From assembly GCF_017873335.1 (NCBI RefSeq), contig NZ_JAGGKB010000006.1, forward strand, positions 1 through 64,000: 64,000 nt of DNA. The letters are read 5' to 3'. Below are positions 45,609-54,901 of this stretch, piece by piece (the stretch's first letter is position 1; each line of letters starts with the position of its first letter). Position numbers and translations under genes: made by a program. Source of the stretch: Thermococcus stetteri. GTDB lineage: Archaea > Methanobacteriota_B > Thermococci > Thermococcales > Thermococcaceae. The notes under the pieces were generated by a model. It worked only from the letters and a program-made list of their open reading frames with translations, was not told the origin of the DNA and ran no database searches.

Positions 45609-46265
45609 CTAAGAAGAGAACGGACTTTCTTTGAGCTTTTCGTTGGCAAAGCGGACGATTTTCTCAACGGTCTCCTTTATCGTGTCTGGATCCGGCTTCA
45701 TCTGGACGTAGAAGACGTTCGTCTTTGGGGTTAACGCTATGTGCTTGATGTCCTTGGGGTTGGGAAGGTTCTCAAGCAGGGCCTTCAGGTTTTCCATGTC
45801 TCTCCTCTTCTCAAACAAAGCTTCGTACTTCTTGCCCGCTATCTCAACCTCTTCCTTCTGGAGGAGCGGTTCGTTTTCGATACCAGGTTTTAGTCTGTAG
45901 TAGCCCTTCTGGATGAGGTGAGCCTCCCGCTTTATCTGGGCGAAGGGCCTCACAACGATGTACAGCTTGTCGTGCCTGCTCGTGACGAGTGAAATCGGAA
46001 AATAGAGGATGCTGTGCCTTGGGAGAAGCGTTAGGGTGTACTCGAACTTCCGTATGTTGTCCCTGTTGATCTTATAATTTGCTCGGAATCCAATGTATCC
46101 GCCGAGCCAGACGTAGTCCTTGTCCTCTGGCTTCACCACTTCCTCAATGCTTCTTAGATAGAACTCCATGAGCTGGAGGTTGAGCTTCCTCCCTTTGTAG
46201 AACTGGATGGATGAAATCGCGGCGAGAACCATTATGGCCAACAGCAGTCCCGAAGTAAGCTCCAT
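45609..46265 (-). CDS. membrane-anchored protein of the Get3 cluster
   Basis: The 218-residue protein has one N-terminal membrane helix (residues 5-22) and a soluble alpha/beta domain without a known motif (YVWLGGYIGFRANYKI, RHSILYFPISLVTSRHDKLY). The second ATG (46265) is preferred because GGAGGT lies 6 bases before it. It is the last gene of an operon with a DUF59 protein and a Get3/ArsA ATPase. Function unknown. Confidence 0.65.
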   Translation of the reverse strand: MELTSGLLLAIMVLAAISSIQFYKGRKLNLQLMEFYLRSIEEVVKPEDKDYVWLGGYIGFRANYKINRDNIRKFEYTLTLLPRHSILYFPISLVTSRHDKLYIVVRPFAQIKREAHLIQKGYYRLKPGIENEPLLQKEEVEIAGKKYEALFEKRRDMENLKALLENLPNPKDIKHIALTPKTNVFYVQMKPDPDTIKETVEKIVRFANEKLKESPFSS

Positions 46266-46267
46266 CC

Positions 46268-46576
46268 TCATACCTCCATGTCTTCATCAAGGGGATAATA
46301 CCGCTGTAGAGTGGTATCATCCACTACCTCAAGGTAGCTCACCTTGTCCCCTAAAACCTTTGCGATATCTTTGACTATCCTCGCCTGAATCGGCCAGTTC
46401 ACGGCCATGGCGAAGGGATGGGCAGGAGTGTTCCTGGCGAAGGCGACGTAGATCGTAACCTTGTTCCCTTCTTCGTCTATTTCGATCTTGCTGACAAGAC
46501 CCTCGCTGACTATGTCCATATTCGTGAAGGGGTTCTTAACCTTCTTCAGGAGTTCCAGTATCTCCTCAATCCTCAA
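46268..46576 (-). CDS. DUF59/MIP18-type protein
   Basis: The 102-residue protein ([38 protein letters not shown]) resembles the MIP18/PaaD (DUF59) fold used in iron-sulfur cluster targeting, but it lacks an evident conserved Cys. TTG 46576 is a plausible start, 11 bases inside the end of the ATPase gene after GGAGG. Pairing DUF59 with a deviant Walker A ATPase is also seen in Mrp/Nbp35 systems. Confidence 0.65.
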   Translation of the reverse strand: MRIEEILELLKKVKNPFTNMDIVSEGLVSKIEIDEEGNKVTIYVAFARNTPAHPFAMAVNWPIQARIVKDIAKVLGDKVSYLEVVDDTTLQRYYPLDEDMEV

Positions 46577-47558
46577 CCACCATACCTCCGAGCTTTTCGA
46601 GCCACTCAAGTCCTCTCGGCTCCTCAGGGAACATCGGAACCTTTACGATCTCAACCCCGCTGAAGGTCTTCTCTATCTCAGCCAGGACTTTCTTCTGCGC
46701 TTCTATCTTGACCTGTATCTCTGGTATCTCCCTCGAGACCTCTATGACCTTGTTGAGGACTATCAGGTTGAAGGGAACCCTGAACTTCTTCAGGCTCTCG
46801 TAGGCCCTTTTAGTCTCGTAGAGCGGGAGCATTTCAGGGTTCATGACCGCCACAACGCTCGTCTTGTTTGGATCTGTGATGACGTCCTCGACGAACTTGA
46901 CCTCCTCGCGGTACTTCTTCAGCTCCTTCATAACCGGGTCTTCCTCCTCTTCGGTGGGCAGGACTATCTCCTCCTCGCCTATCTTGAACCTCTGCTCCCC
47001 GTGGATCTTCGCTATGGCCCTTCTCCTCTCGAGTATCTTCCTCCTAAGCTCCATGAGCTTCTCGGCCCAGATCAGGGAAATCCTCGGAAGGGCCATAACG
47101 CGGAGAGTTAACCCTGTCGGGGGAGTATCGAAGACTATGACATCCCACTTATCGCCCTCGAGCAGGATGTTCCTGATTGCCTCAAGGGTCGCGTACTCCT
47201 CTATCCCAGGCGAGAAGCTGAGGACTTCGAAGTACTTCTCGAGGTTGATGACGGTCAGGTAGCGGTACATGTTCTTAAGGTTCTCCTCGAGGTGCTTCAG
47301 ATAGCTCTTTATCAGCTTCTCCATGTCCAGCTCGCTGGCGTAGAGGTTCTCCCGTAGTTCCTTCGGCTTGTCGGAGAGCTTCACCATGAAAACGTCGCCC
47401 AAATTGTGGGCAGGGTCGAGGGAAACTATCAGCGTCTTGTAGCCCCTCTTGGCCAAAGCAGTCGCTATTGAGGCGCTCGTCGTCGTCTTTCCGACGCCGC
47501 CCTTCCCTATAACGAACACGACTCTAAAACCTTCCTTTGGAAGCAGGAACTCCCTCAT
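46566..47558 (-). CDS. Get3/ArsA-family ATPase
   Basis: The 330-residue protein has the deviant Walker [10 protein letters not shown] (residues 18-26), the switch motif [10 protein letters not shown], Walker-B-like FDTPPTG and ALNK-like VLNKVIEVS. It lacks the paired Cys of arsenite pumps. Archaeal Get3 targets tail-anchored membrane proteins, but function here is inferred. ATG 47558 follows GAGGTGGTG. Two small twin proteins lie upstream and a DUF59 plus a membrane protein downstream. Confidence 0.85.
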   Translation of the reverse strand: MREFLLPKEGFRVVFVIGKGGVGKTTTSASIATALAKRGYKTLIVSLDPAHNLGDVFMVKLSDKPKELRENLYASELDMEKLIKSYLKHLEENLKNMYRYLTVINLEKYFEVLSFSPGIEEYATLEAIRNILLEGDKWDVIVFDTPPTGLTLRVMALPRISLIWAEKLMELRRKILERRRAIAKIHGEQRFKIGEEEIVLPTEEEEDPVMKELKKYREEVKFVEDVITDPNKTSVVAVMNPEMLPLYETKRAYESLKKFRVPFNLIVLNKVIEVSREIPEIQVKIEAQKKVLAEIEKTFSGVEIVKVPMFPEEPRGLEWLEKLGGMVVED

Positions 47559-47568
47559 TTTCACCACC

Positions 47569-47850
47569 TCAGTCTATGTCGAACATCCCGGCTATCTCCC
47601 CGAAGATGTCGTCCATATTGACAGCCCTCTGGTGCATAACGTAGAGCTCCCTCGCCATGTGGGGCATCAGCCTCAGGACAAGCGTCGTAGGTGGGCTGGG
47701 AATGCCGATGAAGGAGCCCATCAGTATGAGTGCAAAGACGTTCTCAAGCTCCCTCTCCTCAAACTCTATGTACTCCGTTGACTGGTCTTTGAAGGAGCCC
47801 CCAAAACCTCTAAGGAACGCCCTTATGTCCTCAACTATTTTCTTAACCAT
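47569..47850 (-). CDS. small Get3-associated protein, paralogue A
   Basis: The 93-residue protein shares with its neighbour (47862-48155) the pattern EELENxFALILxGxxIGxPxPPTxLxxRLxPxxxRELYVM, so the two are tandem paralogues. It is helical, with a hydrophobic middle segment ([13 protein letters not shown]) too short to be a certain membrane span. It lies just upstream of the Get3-like ATPase. No family name is known to me. Confidence 0.7.
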   Translation of the reverse strand: MVKKIVEDIRAFLRGFGGSFKDQSTEYIEFEERELENVFALILMGSFIGIPSPPTTLVLRLMPHMARELYVMHQRAVNMDDIFGEIAGMFDID

Positions 47851-47861
47851 ATTCGCGCCCC

Positions 47862-48155
47862 CTAAACACCTATCCAGCCAGTTTTAAGGGAAACCTCCTT
47901 CCCACTCTTTTCCTGCATCACGTAGAGCTCCCTCACGACATAGGGGAGCAGTCTGTAGGTGAGCTCCGTCGGCGGGTGGGGAAGACCGATGTAGTCTCCA
48001 AACAGGATGAGCGCGAAGATGTTCTCAAGCTCTTCCTCCTCCCATTTAATCCCCTGGATGTAGTACAGCTCAAACCCTTTATGGAACTCCCACAGAAAGC
48101 GCAACGGGAGCGTAAGCTTCCACAGAACCTCCTTAAGTTTGCTCTTTTCCATGGA
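47862..48155 (-). CDS. small Get3-associated protein, paralogue B
   Basis: The 97-residue protein is the paralogue of the gene just downstream, with the same core (EELENIFALILFGDYIGLPHPPTEL, RELYVM). It differs at the N-terminus (KLKEVLWKLTLPLRFLWEF). ATG 48155 follows GGGTGGGATCC; the longer open frame to 48443 lies inside cstA and is a shadow. It sits 29 bases after cstA on the same strand. Possibly forms a hetero-oligomer with paralogue A. Confidence 0.7.
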   Translation of the reverse strand, partial: SMEKSKLKEVLWKLTLPLRFLWEFHKGFELYYIQGIKWEEEELENIFALILFGDYIGLPHPPTELTYRLLPYVVRELYVMQEKSGKEVSLKTGWIGV

Positions 48156-48184
48156 TCCCACCCAAAAAAGAAAATGTAAAGGGA

Positions 48185-49921
48185 TCAGGCGGCAGCGGCC
48201 GCGTACTCTTCCTCCGGCCTCTTCCAGGCGATCCAGAAGTCCCAGGCCAGGAGGAAGTTCAGGAGCACACCGACTAGAGTTATGAAGCCGACTGCGTATC
48301 TCTCTCCGGCCTCTGATATTCCTGGGACAACAACGACCAGGAACCACAGCAGGGCCAGCGTCACCGTGATCCAGAGGAAGAGCGCCGGGATAAGGACTGC
48401 CCACTTCCATGCTCCCGCTGGCCTCTGTATCTTGGCAACCCACAGGGCACCGGTCATGAGGGCTATACTAGCGAGCATCTGGTTCATTCCGCTGAAGGCC
48501 GGCCAGAGGATGAGCCACTGGTTGCCCCAGGCGAGCCAGACGCCGAGTGCCGCGAGAACTACGGAAGCAAGCCACTTGTTGGCAATGATCTTGCCAATGC
48601 CGCTGCTCGTGTCCATGATCATTCCAGCGACTTCCTGCCAGGCGAACCTGCCGAGCCTGGTGGCGGTATCGAGGGTCGTCAGTGCAAAGGCCGAGACCCA
48701 CAGGCTTGCGAAGACCGCACCTGTCTTGAACGGAACGCCAAAGGCATCCTGCAGACCGTAGGCGTAGCTCTTGGCGAAGATGCCGACCTTGAGACCGTGC
48801 TTAACGACCTGGATGGCGTACTGGGCGCCCCAGTTGTCAACGTTGACCGGTATGTTGAGGCTCTGGAAGACCTGGAGGCCGTAGACTGAAATCGAGGCGA
48901 TGACGATGGTTGAAAGGAATCCCTCGGTGAACATTCCACCGTAGCCAACGAGGAGTCCGTGGATCTCGTTGTCAAGCTGCTTTGATGAGGTTCCCGAACC
49001 GACGATTGAGTGGAATCCGCTCAGGGAACCACAGGCGATGACGAGGGGTATCGTTGGCCAGAACGGTGATGGCTTGCCGCCGACGACGTTGGCAGACCAG
49101 GTTGTGTAGGCCGGAGCCGTGAATGTTCCCTTGCCGCCGATGAATATGAAGGCGAGCCCACCGAGGATGAGGCCGAACCAGAGGATGTAGGCGTTGAGGT
49201 AGTCCCTGGGCTGGAGCAGTATCCACACCGGGATTGAAGCTGCTATGATGATGTACACGAAGAGGAACAGGAGCCAGTTGTGGTAGGTGGTGGTTATCGG
49301 GTACTTGAAGCCGAGCCATACTGAGAGCGCGACGAGGAAGAGACCAACAAGGGTTGCTACCGCAAAGTGCAGGCTCGTCTTGTACATCAGCCATCCGACT
49401 ATCACTGCCGAGATTAGGAACAGTATTGAAGCTGTGGCTGCCTCAGGGGTACCTTTGAATATTCCCGCGATCACCGACATGAACGCCGCGAGGACGAGGA
49501 GCAGTGCGAACAGGATGTAGAACTCGAAGGCTATACCAGTCCTTCTGCTCATAAGCTTTCCAGCAATCCACTGGACGGACTTACCATCGTAGCGAACCGA
49601 TGACATCAGTGCGAGATAGTCGTGGACGGCACCAATGAAGACGTTTCCGAACCAGACCCAGATGAGTCCCGGCAACCATCCCCAGGCCATTGCCACCGCT
49701 GGACCGACGATTGGCCCTGCTCCAGCTATCGAAGCGAAGTGGTGTCCGTAAAGGACTAGCGGGTGTGCTGGGACGTAGTCAAAGCCGTCGTAGAGCTTGT
49801 GGGCAGGTGTTGGCCTGTTGGGGTCTGCCCGTACGACCTTGTTCTGCAGACCTTTACCGTAGGTAAAATACATTGTCAGATAGATGGCACCTGCCACCAG
49901 AATAACTACAGCCGAGTTCAT
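48185..49921 (-). CDS. cstA: CstA-family carbon starvation transporter
   Basis: The 578-residue membrane protein has about 15-18 helices and the CstA signatures HHFASIAGAGPIVGPAVA (near residue 60), GAVHDY and SLSGFHSIVGSGTSSKQL. CstA proteins import peptides or pyruvate. ATG 49921 follows GGAGGTACAGAG. The C-terminal tail is charged (KRPEEEY). It is upstream of the Get3-like cluster and downstream of the biotin-dependent enzyme on the same strand. Confidence 0.9.
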   Translation of the reverse strand: MNSAVVILVAGAIYLTMYFTYGKGLQNKVVRADPNRPTPAHKLYDGFDYVPAHPLVLYGHHFASIAGAGPIVGPAVAMAWGWLPGLIWVWFGNVFIGAVHDYLALMSSVRYDGKSVQWIAGKLMSRRTGIAFEFYILFALLLVLAAFMSVIAGIFKGTPEAATASILFLISAVIVGWLMYKTSLHFAVATLVGLFLVALSVWLGFKYPITTTYHNWLLFLFVYIIIAASIPVWILLQPRDYLNAYILWFGLILGGLAFIFIGGKGTFTAPAYTTWSANVVGGKPSPFWPTIPLVIACGSLSGFHSIVGSGTSSKQLDNEIHGLLVGYGGMFTEGFLSTIVIASISVYGLQVFQSLNIPVNVDNWGAQYAIQVVKHGLKVGIFAKSYAYGLQDAFGVPFKTGAVFASLWVSAFALTTLDTATRLGRFAWQEVAGMIMDTSSGIGKIIANKWLASVVLAALGVWLAWGNQWLILWPAFSGMNQMLASIALMTGALWVAKIQRPAGAWKWAVLIPALFLWITVTLALLWFLVVVVPGISEAGERYAVGFITLVGVLLNFLLAWDFWIAWKRPEEEYAAAAA

Positions 49922-50093
49922 CTCTGTACCTCCATTTAAGTTTTGCACTCTAATGTGCACTTTCTATACTTAAATGCCTTTCGGCGATAAGCTGGGGATA
50001 TTTCGGTTTTCAACTAAAGGGCGTAGGCTTTGTTTCTGAGTGCTTTGTTAGAACCGATAAGGGAAAATAAAGACAAAAGAAGCAACCGGAGAG

Positions 50094-51875
50094 CTACTCT
50101 ATTTCTATTAGTGGGTCTCCGGTGTTCACGGTGTCTCCTTCTTTGACGAGGATTCCCTTAACAACACCGTCCTTTGGCGCTGGAATCTCGTTCTCCATCT
50201 TCATAGCCTCAAGAATGAGCAGTCCCTGACCGGTTTTGACCTGCTCGCCCTTCTTCACGAGTATTCTGAGGATTTTTCCGGGCATCGGGGCCGTAACAAC
50301 ACCTTCACCTGTAGCAGCTGGAGCTGGTGCTGGTGCAGGAGCTGGAACCGGAGACGGAGCTGGAGCGCTTGGAGCGGAAGTCGGTTGTGGTGCAGGAGTG
50401 GTTATCCCAGCCTGCGTTATATGGGGCAGGTACTTGAGGGCGCTCAGGTCAACACCTTCAACTCCAACCTCGAACTCAACGCCGTTCACGTATAGCTTGA
50501 ACTTCTGGGCGGTAGGCGGTACTTCTGGGGCTTTTCTCCCCTCTTTCCTAGCCTCAAAGAACTCCAGCGCGACCTGCGGGAAGAGGCAGTACGTCAGGAG
50601 GTCTTCTTCTGTCGGGCTGTAGCCCTTCTCCTCAAGCTCTTTTCTGCACTTCTCAAGCATCGGCTCGAGAAGGTCACCTGGTCTGGCCGTTATGGGCTTC
50701 TCATCGCCGAGTATTTTCTGCTTGACCTCCGGGTTTATCTCTGCCGGCGGCCTTCCGTAGAGACCCTTCACGTAGTCCTTGACCTGCTGGGTTACCCTCT
50801 CGTACCTCCCGAAGAGGACGTTCAAAACTGCCTGAGTGCCGACTATCTGGCTTGTGGGTGTGACGAGCGGCGGCCAGCCGAGGTCTTCCCTCACGCGGGG
50901 TATTTCCTCAAGGACTTCATTGAGCCTGTCTAGAGCGTTCATTTCCTTTAGCTGGCTTATGAGGTTGGAGAACATTCCCCCTGGAACCTGGTACTTCAGG
51001 ATGTAGGGATTGACCATTAGGGTCTCCTTGTGGAGCAGTCCCCAGTACTTCTCCTCGAGGAGCTCCTTGAGGTACCGTGAGACCTCGTGGATCAGCTCCC
51101 TATCGAGGTGGGAGCCGACGGCCTCCGGAAGGGCGTACCATATCGTCTGGATTCCCGGCTGGGCAGTGCCAAAGGCGAGAGGGCTTATTGCGGTGTCTAT
51201 GAAGTCAGCTCCCGCTTCCACTGCTTTGAGGTAGGTGGCGACCGCCATTCCGGTGGGGGAGTGCGTGTGTACATTGACCGGAACGCCGTATCTTTCCTTT
51301 ATCTCGCTGACCAGCTCGTAGGCTTTCCAGGGCGTCAGCAGGCCCGCCATGTCCTTTATCGTTATCACGTCAACATCAAGGTCGAGGAGTTCTTCCACCT
51401 TCTTCATGTAGTATTCGAGTGTGAACACCTTTCCCGTTGTGTACGCTATCGCCCCCTGAACCTCTGCTCCGACCTCTTTTGCCTTTTTTATCGCCAATTC
51501 CATATTCCTGATGTCGTTGAGGGCATCGAAGACGCGGAAGATATCTATTCCGTTCTTATGTGCGAGCTCAACGAACTTTTCGACGACATCGTCCGGGTAG
51601 TGGCGGTAGCCGATGAGGTTCTGACCTCTAAGGAGCATCTGGAGCTTCGTCTTCTTTATGTGCTCCCTCAGGAGGCGGAGCCTCTCCCAGGGGTCTTCTC
51701 TCAAGTAGCGAATGCAGACATCAAAAGTCGCTCCTCCCCAGACCTCCAAGGAGTAGAAGCCAATCTTGTCCATTTTTTCTGCTATCGCGAGCATGTCCTC
51801 AGTCTGCAGGCGAGTTGCTATGAGTGACTGGTGAGCATCCCTAAACGTTGTGTCTATTATCTCAACCCTCCCCAT
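50094..51875 (-). CDS. biotin-dependent carboxyltransferase subunit fused to BCCP (oxaloacetate decarboxylase alpha/pyruvate carboxylase B type)
   Basis: The 593-residue protein starts with a TIM-barrel carboxyltransferase (IIDTTFRDAHQSL, DIFRVFDALND, VNVHTHSPTGM with metal His residues, GIQTIW). A helical domain follows, then a Pro/Ala linker (about residues 490-525), then a biotinyl domain with EAMKMEN near residue 560. It could be PycB or OadA; the partner biotin carboxylase or membrane beta/gamma subunits are not in the window. ATG 51875 follows AAGGTGAGG. Many Thermococcales keep BCCP as a separate gene. Confidence 0.87.
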   Translation of the reverse strand: MGRVEIIDTTFRDAHQSLIATRLQTEDMLAIAEKMDKIGFYSLEVWGGATFDVCIRYLREDPWERLRLLREHIKKTKLQMLLRGQNLIGYRHYPDDVVEKFVELAHKNGIDIFRVFDALNDIRNMELAIKKAKEVGAEVQGAIAYTTGKVFTLEYYMKKVEELLDLDVDVITIKDMAGLLTPWKAYELVSEIKERYGVPVNVHTHSPTGMAVATYLKAVEAGADFIDTAISPLAFGTAQPGIQTIWYALPEAVGSHLDRELIHEVSRYLKELLEEKYWGLLHKETLMVNPYILKYQVPGGMFSNLISQLKEMNALDRLNEVLEEIPRVREDLGWPPLVTPTSQIVGTQAVLNVLFGRYERVTQQVKDYVKGLYGRPPAEINPEVKQKILGDEKPITARPGDLLEPMLEKCRKELEEKGYSPTEEDLLTYCLFPQVALEFFEARKEGRKAPEVPPTAQKFKLYVNGVEFEVGVEGVDLSALKYLPHITQAGITTPAPQPTSAPSAPAPSPVPAPAPAPAPAATGEGVVTAPMPGKILRILVKKGEQVKTGQGLLILEAMKMENEIPAPKDGVVKGILVKEGDTVNTGDPLIEIE

Positions 51876-52101
51876 TTTCCTCACCTTGTTTATATGTTCT
51901 CGAAACGGGCTTTTAACGTTGCCGGCTTTTGACGATGAAGATTCAGACATTGGACGAACAAGACAGTACCTTACTGTTCCTGATCTTATCCATGTACAGT
52001 ATTGTCCAGTGTGTTCTTACTACCCAGTGGACTCATGGGCTTGGCAAAACTTTTTATTCTCTTCCAACATACCGAACCCTCGGCTAAAGAGGTGGTGAGA
52101 G

Positions 52102-52434
52102 ATGAAGTTCTGTCCGAAGTGCGGGAATTTGATGCTCCCTGACAGAAAGAGAAAGGTCTGGGTCTGCCGCTCATGTGGCTATGAGGAGCCTTTTGATGAG
52201 GAAAAAGATAGAGAGAAAACGAGGATCACCAAGAAAGTTGAACACAAGCCGGACGAGGAGATAGTCGTGGTAGAGCAGGACCTCAAGACCCTGCCAATAG
52301 CCCACGTTACTTGCCCTAAGTGCGGCAACGACACCGCCTACTGGTGGGAGCTCCAGACCAGGGCCGGAGACGAGCCGAGCACTATCTTCTACAAGTGCAC
52401 CAAGTGTGGCTACGTCTGGAGGTCATATGAGTGA
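52102..52434 (+). CDS. tfs: transcription factor S (TFS)
   Basis: TFS stimulates cleavage of backtracked RNA by archaeal RNA polymerase. The 110-residue protein has an N-terminal zinc ribbon (Cys4, Cys7, Cys22, Cys25), a linker, and a C-terminal TFIIS-like ribbon (CPKCG...CTKCG) with the acidic tip Asp-Glu in GDEPST that makes it cleavage-active. It starts a gene run with a small protein, PCNA and Gins51, overlapping the small gene by 4 bases. Confidence 0.95.
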   Translation: MKFCPKCGNLMLPDRKRKVWVCRSCGYEEPFDEEKDREKTRITKKVEHKPDEEIVVVEQDLKTLPIAHVTCPKCGNDTAYWWELQTRAGDEPSTIFYKCTKCGYVWRSYE

Positions 52435-52607
52435 ACGAGATCGAGCTTGAGACACTGAGAAAGCTCGCCCAAAAGGCCCTCAAGGAGCTTGAGGAGGCGT
52501 ACCTCCGTCTTCCAGATACAGATAATGGAAAGACTTATTTATTCCGCGGGAAAGAAAGAGTTAGGCTCATGCTTCAGATACTGGAGTCAGCTAAAAAGGA
52601 GGGGTAG
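52431..52607 (+). CDS. 58-residue protein between tfs and pcn
   Basis: GTG 52431 overlaps the tfs stop by 4 bases and the frame runs to TAG 52605, 2 bases before pcn. The product is helical: NEIELETLRKLAQKALKEL, LRLPDTDNGKTYLF and ERVRLMLQILESAKKEG. The codon pattern and tight spacing argue that it is real. No family is recognised. The pcn ribosome binding site lies within its last codons. Confidence 0.7.
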   Translation: MNEIELETLRKLAQKALKELEEAYLRLPDTDNGKTYLFRGKERVRLMLQILESAKKEG

Positions 52608-52609
52608 AA

Positions 52610-53359
52610 ATGCCGTTCGAAGTTGTTTTTGACGGGGCCAAGGAGTTTGCCGACATGATAGCTACTGCCAGCAACCTCATAGACGAGGCCGCTTTTAAGT
52701 TCACAGAGGAAGGAATAAGCATGCGCGCAATGGACCCGAGCAGGGTCGTTCTCATTGACCTTAACCTGCCTGAAAGCATATTCTCCAAGTACGAGGTTGA
52801 AGAACCCGAGACAATAGGCATCAACATGGACCAGTTCAAGAAGATCCTCAAGCGCGGTAAGGCCAAGGACACGCTCATCCTCAGAAAGGGCGACGAGAAC
52901 TTCCTCGAGATAACCTTTGAGGGAACCGCCAAGAGGACTTTCAGGCTTCCACTGATAGACGTGGAAGAGCTTGAGCTGGAGCTTCCCGAGCTTCCTTTCA
53001 CGGCCAAAGTAGTCCTCCTCGGCGAAGTCCTCAAGGAGGGTATAAAGGACGCTTCCCTCGTCAGCGACGCCATCAAGTTCATAGCCAAGGAGGATGAGTT
53101 CACGATGAGGGCCGAGGGCGAAACAAACGAGGTTGAGATAAGGCTTACCCTTGAGGATGAGGGCCTTCTTGACCTTGAGGTAGAAGAAGAGACCAAGAGC
53201 GCCTACGGCATAAGCTACCTCAGCGACATGGTCAAGGGCATCGGCAAGGCCGACGAAGTAATCCTCCGCTTCGGCAACGAGATGCCCCTCCAGATGGAGT
53301 ACATGATCAGGGACGAGGGCAGGCTGACCTTCCTGCTCGCTCCGCGTGTTGAGGAGTAA
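52610..53359 (+). CDS. pcn: PCNA DNA sliding clamp
   Basis: The 249-residue protein has two clamp domains: FEVVFDGAKEFADMIATASNL and EGISMRAMDPSRVVLIDL in the first half, the interdomain connector near 120, and PLQMEYMIRDEGRLTFLLAPRVEE at the end. It encircles DNA and tethers polymerase and FEN1. AAGGAGGGG precedes the ATG. It is followed by gins51 after 31 bases. Confidence 0.97.
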   Translation: MPFEVVFDGAKEFADMIATASNLIDEAAFKFTEEGISMRAMDPSRVVLIDLNLPESIFSKYEVEEPETIGINMDQFKKILKRGKAKDTLILRKGDENFLEITFEGTAKRTFRLPLIDVEELELELPELPFTAKVVLLGEVLKEGIKDASLVSDAIKFIAKEDEFTMRAEGETNEVEIRLTLEDEGLLDLEVEEETKSAYGISYLSDMVKGIGKADEVILRFGNEMPLQMEYMIRDEGRLTFLLAPRVEE

Positions 53360-53390
53360 TCTCCTCTCAACTCTTTTTTGAGGTGGGAAC

Positions 53391-53957
53391 GTGGACATAG
53401 TGAAGCTCAGGGAACTCCTTGAAGCAGAGCTCTCAAGTACGGATCTAAATGAGCTTGATGAAGACTTCTACGTTGAGTTCGACAGCCTGATAAAGGCCCT
53501 AAAGCTGAGTGTGGAGAGCTCCAGGGAACGCGGGGAAAACGTCGAAGAGAGGCTTTACCTCGCCCAGCTCAAAATAGCGGAGTCCCTCATGAAGGAGATC
53601 ATCAAGCTCAGACTCCACAAGATAGTTGATCTCGCCGTCGAGGGTAAAATTGCAGAAATGACGACTGAGGAAAAGAGGCTCTTCAACGTCATAAGGGCCT
53701 TTGTGGAGAGGGAAGAAATTCCCGAAATTTTGGAAGAAGTTTCACAGCAAGAAGAAACTGAAGTTAAGATCGAACACAAACCAAAGAACGTCCCGAAGGA
53801 AGCCTATATTATTCAGATAGACCTTCCAGCTATTCTTGGCCCGGACATGAAAGAGTACGGGCCCTTTATGGCGGGGGATATGGCCATCATCCCTACCGCT
53901 ATCGGGCGCGCCCTCGTTGAGAGGGAGGCCGCCAGAAGGGTGAAGATATCCCTCTGA
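53391..53957 (+). CDS. gins51: GINS subunit Gins51 (Gins15)
   Basis: The 188-residue protein has the GINS A domain (helices, residues 1-115: RLYLAQLKIAESLMKEIIKLRLHKI) and the small B domain at the C-terminus (YIIQIDLPAILGPDMKEYGPFMAGDMAIIP), the order typical of archaeal Gins51. It activates MCM with GAN/Cdc45. The GTG start at 53391 follows GAGGTGGGAAC. Location behind PCNA is the usual Thermococcales arrangement. Confidence 0.92.
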   Translation: MDIVKLRELLEAELSSTDLNELDEDFYVEFDSLIKALKLSVESSRERGENVEERLYLAQLKIAESLMKEIIKLRLHKIVDLAVEGKIAEMTTEEKRLFNVIRAFVEREEIPEILEEVSQQEETEVKIEHKPKNVPKEAYIIQIDLPAILGPDMKEYGPFMAGDMAIIPTAIGRALVEREAARRVKISL

Positions 53958-54136
53958 TGGTTCTAACCCATATAACTGAAGCTCTATCATGGCTCTGTTT
54001 TTTGAAACTTTGACTACATATTCATGAGCAACTTGAAATTTTGATAACTAAGAGGCACTAAAATAGGCGCTTGGGAAAAACTGTTATGGATACTTTGTCT
54101 TTCCTTCAATTTTGTTCTCGAAACCAAACCGAAAGG

Positions 54137-54145
54137 TTTATATAT
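54137..54145 (+). promoter_or_regulatory. TATA box and inverted repeat upstream of peroxiredoxin gene
   Basis: TTTATATAT lies about 60 bases before the start and overlaps the repeat AAACC-GAAA-GGTTT (54126-54139). A second box, GGTTTATAATG (54158-54168), is nearer the gene. GGAGAGGTGATG is the ribosome binding site. The stretch 53958-54136 is AT-rich with nothing else recognised. Confidence 0.5.
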
Positions 54146-54201
54146 TCGAACCTCATTGGTTTATAATGAAGAAAGCACACCAAAAGGAGAGGTGATGTAA
54201 G

Positions 54202-54849
54202 ATGGTAGTTATAGGAGAAAAGTTCCCGGAAGTTGAGGTGAAGACCACCCACGGTGTGATAAAGCTGCCGGACTACTTCGCTGAGAAGGGCAAGTGGTTC
54301 GTCCTCTTCAGCCACCCGGCTGACTTCACGCCGGTCTGTACGACCGAGTTCTACGGCATGCAGAAGCGTATTGAAGAGTTCAGGGAGCTCGGCGTCGAGC
54401 CGATTGGACTGAGCGTTGATCAGGTCTTCAGCCACCTTAAGTGGATGGAGTGGATCAAGGAGAACCTCGGAGAGGAGATAACCTTCCCGGTCATAGCCGA
54501 CGACAGGGGTGAGCTCGCTGACAAGCTCGGCATGATACCGAGCGGTGCCACCATAACCGCGAGGGCCGTCTTCATCGTCGATGACAAGGGCACCATAAGG
54601 GCCATCGTCTACTACCCGGCCGAGGTCGGCAGGGACTGGGATGAGATTTTAAGGCTCGTCAAGGCCCTCAAGACCAGCGACGAGAAGGGCGTCGCCCTGC
54701 CTCACAAGTGGCCGAACAACGAGCTTATCGGCGACCGCGCCATAGTCCCGCCGGCCGGAAGCGTCGACCAGATCAAGGAGCGCGAGGAAGCGAAGGCCAA
54801 GGGCGAGATCGAGTGCTACGACTGGTGGTTCTGCCACAAGAAGCTCTAG
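54202..54849 (+). CDS. peroxiredoxin (Prx6-like thioredoxin peroxidase)
   Basis: The 215-residue protein reduces peroxides. The peroxidatic Cys46 is in the motif DFTPVCTTE, and the C-terminal arm has Cys205 and Cys211 (ECYDWWFCH), as in the decameric archaeal Prx6 group. Its upstream region shows two TATA-like boxes and an inverted repeat, suggesting regulated expression. It is monocistronic and followed by a T-run at 54867-54871. Confidence 0.95.
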   Translation: MVVIGEKFPEVEVKTTHGVIKLPDYFAEKGKWFVLFSHPADFTPVCTTEFYGMQKRIEEFRELGVEPIGLSVDQVFSHLKWMEWIKENLGEEITFPVIADDRGELADKLGMIPSGATITARAVFIVDDKGTIRAIVYYPAEVGRDWDEILRLVKALKTSDEKGVALPHKWPNNELIGDRAIVPPAGSVDQIKEREEAKAKGEIECYDWWFCHKKL

Positions 54850-54866
54850 TGAGCTTCTTTCTCCGG

Positions 54867-54871
54867 TTTTT
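54867..54871 (+). terminator. T-run after peroxiredoxin gene
   Basis: A run of five T in CCGGTTTTTATC follows the stop by 18 bases, with further T/A-rich sequence to 54900. This fits archaeal termination. Confidence 0.35.
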
Positions 54872-54901
54872 ATCTATTTAAAAATAAAAAAGAGATTTTA
54901 T

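Noticed and set aside
48156-48443. 96-residue N-terminal extension of small paralogue B
   Set aside because: It lies within the cstA coding region on the same strand in another frame, has no start signal, and a good start exists at 48155.
52102-53957. Replication origin near PCNA and Gins51
   Set aside because: No ORB-type repeats, AT-rich unwinding block or cdc6/orc1 gene is present; these genes are usually away from the origin.
53945-54000. Possible C/D box guide RNA after gins51
   Set aside because: CTGATGG and CTGA-like words occur but neither the C box (RTGATGA) nor a closing stem is correct.
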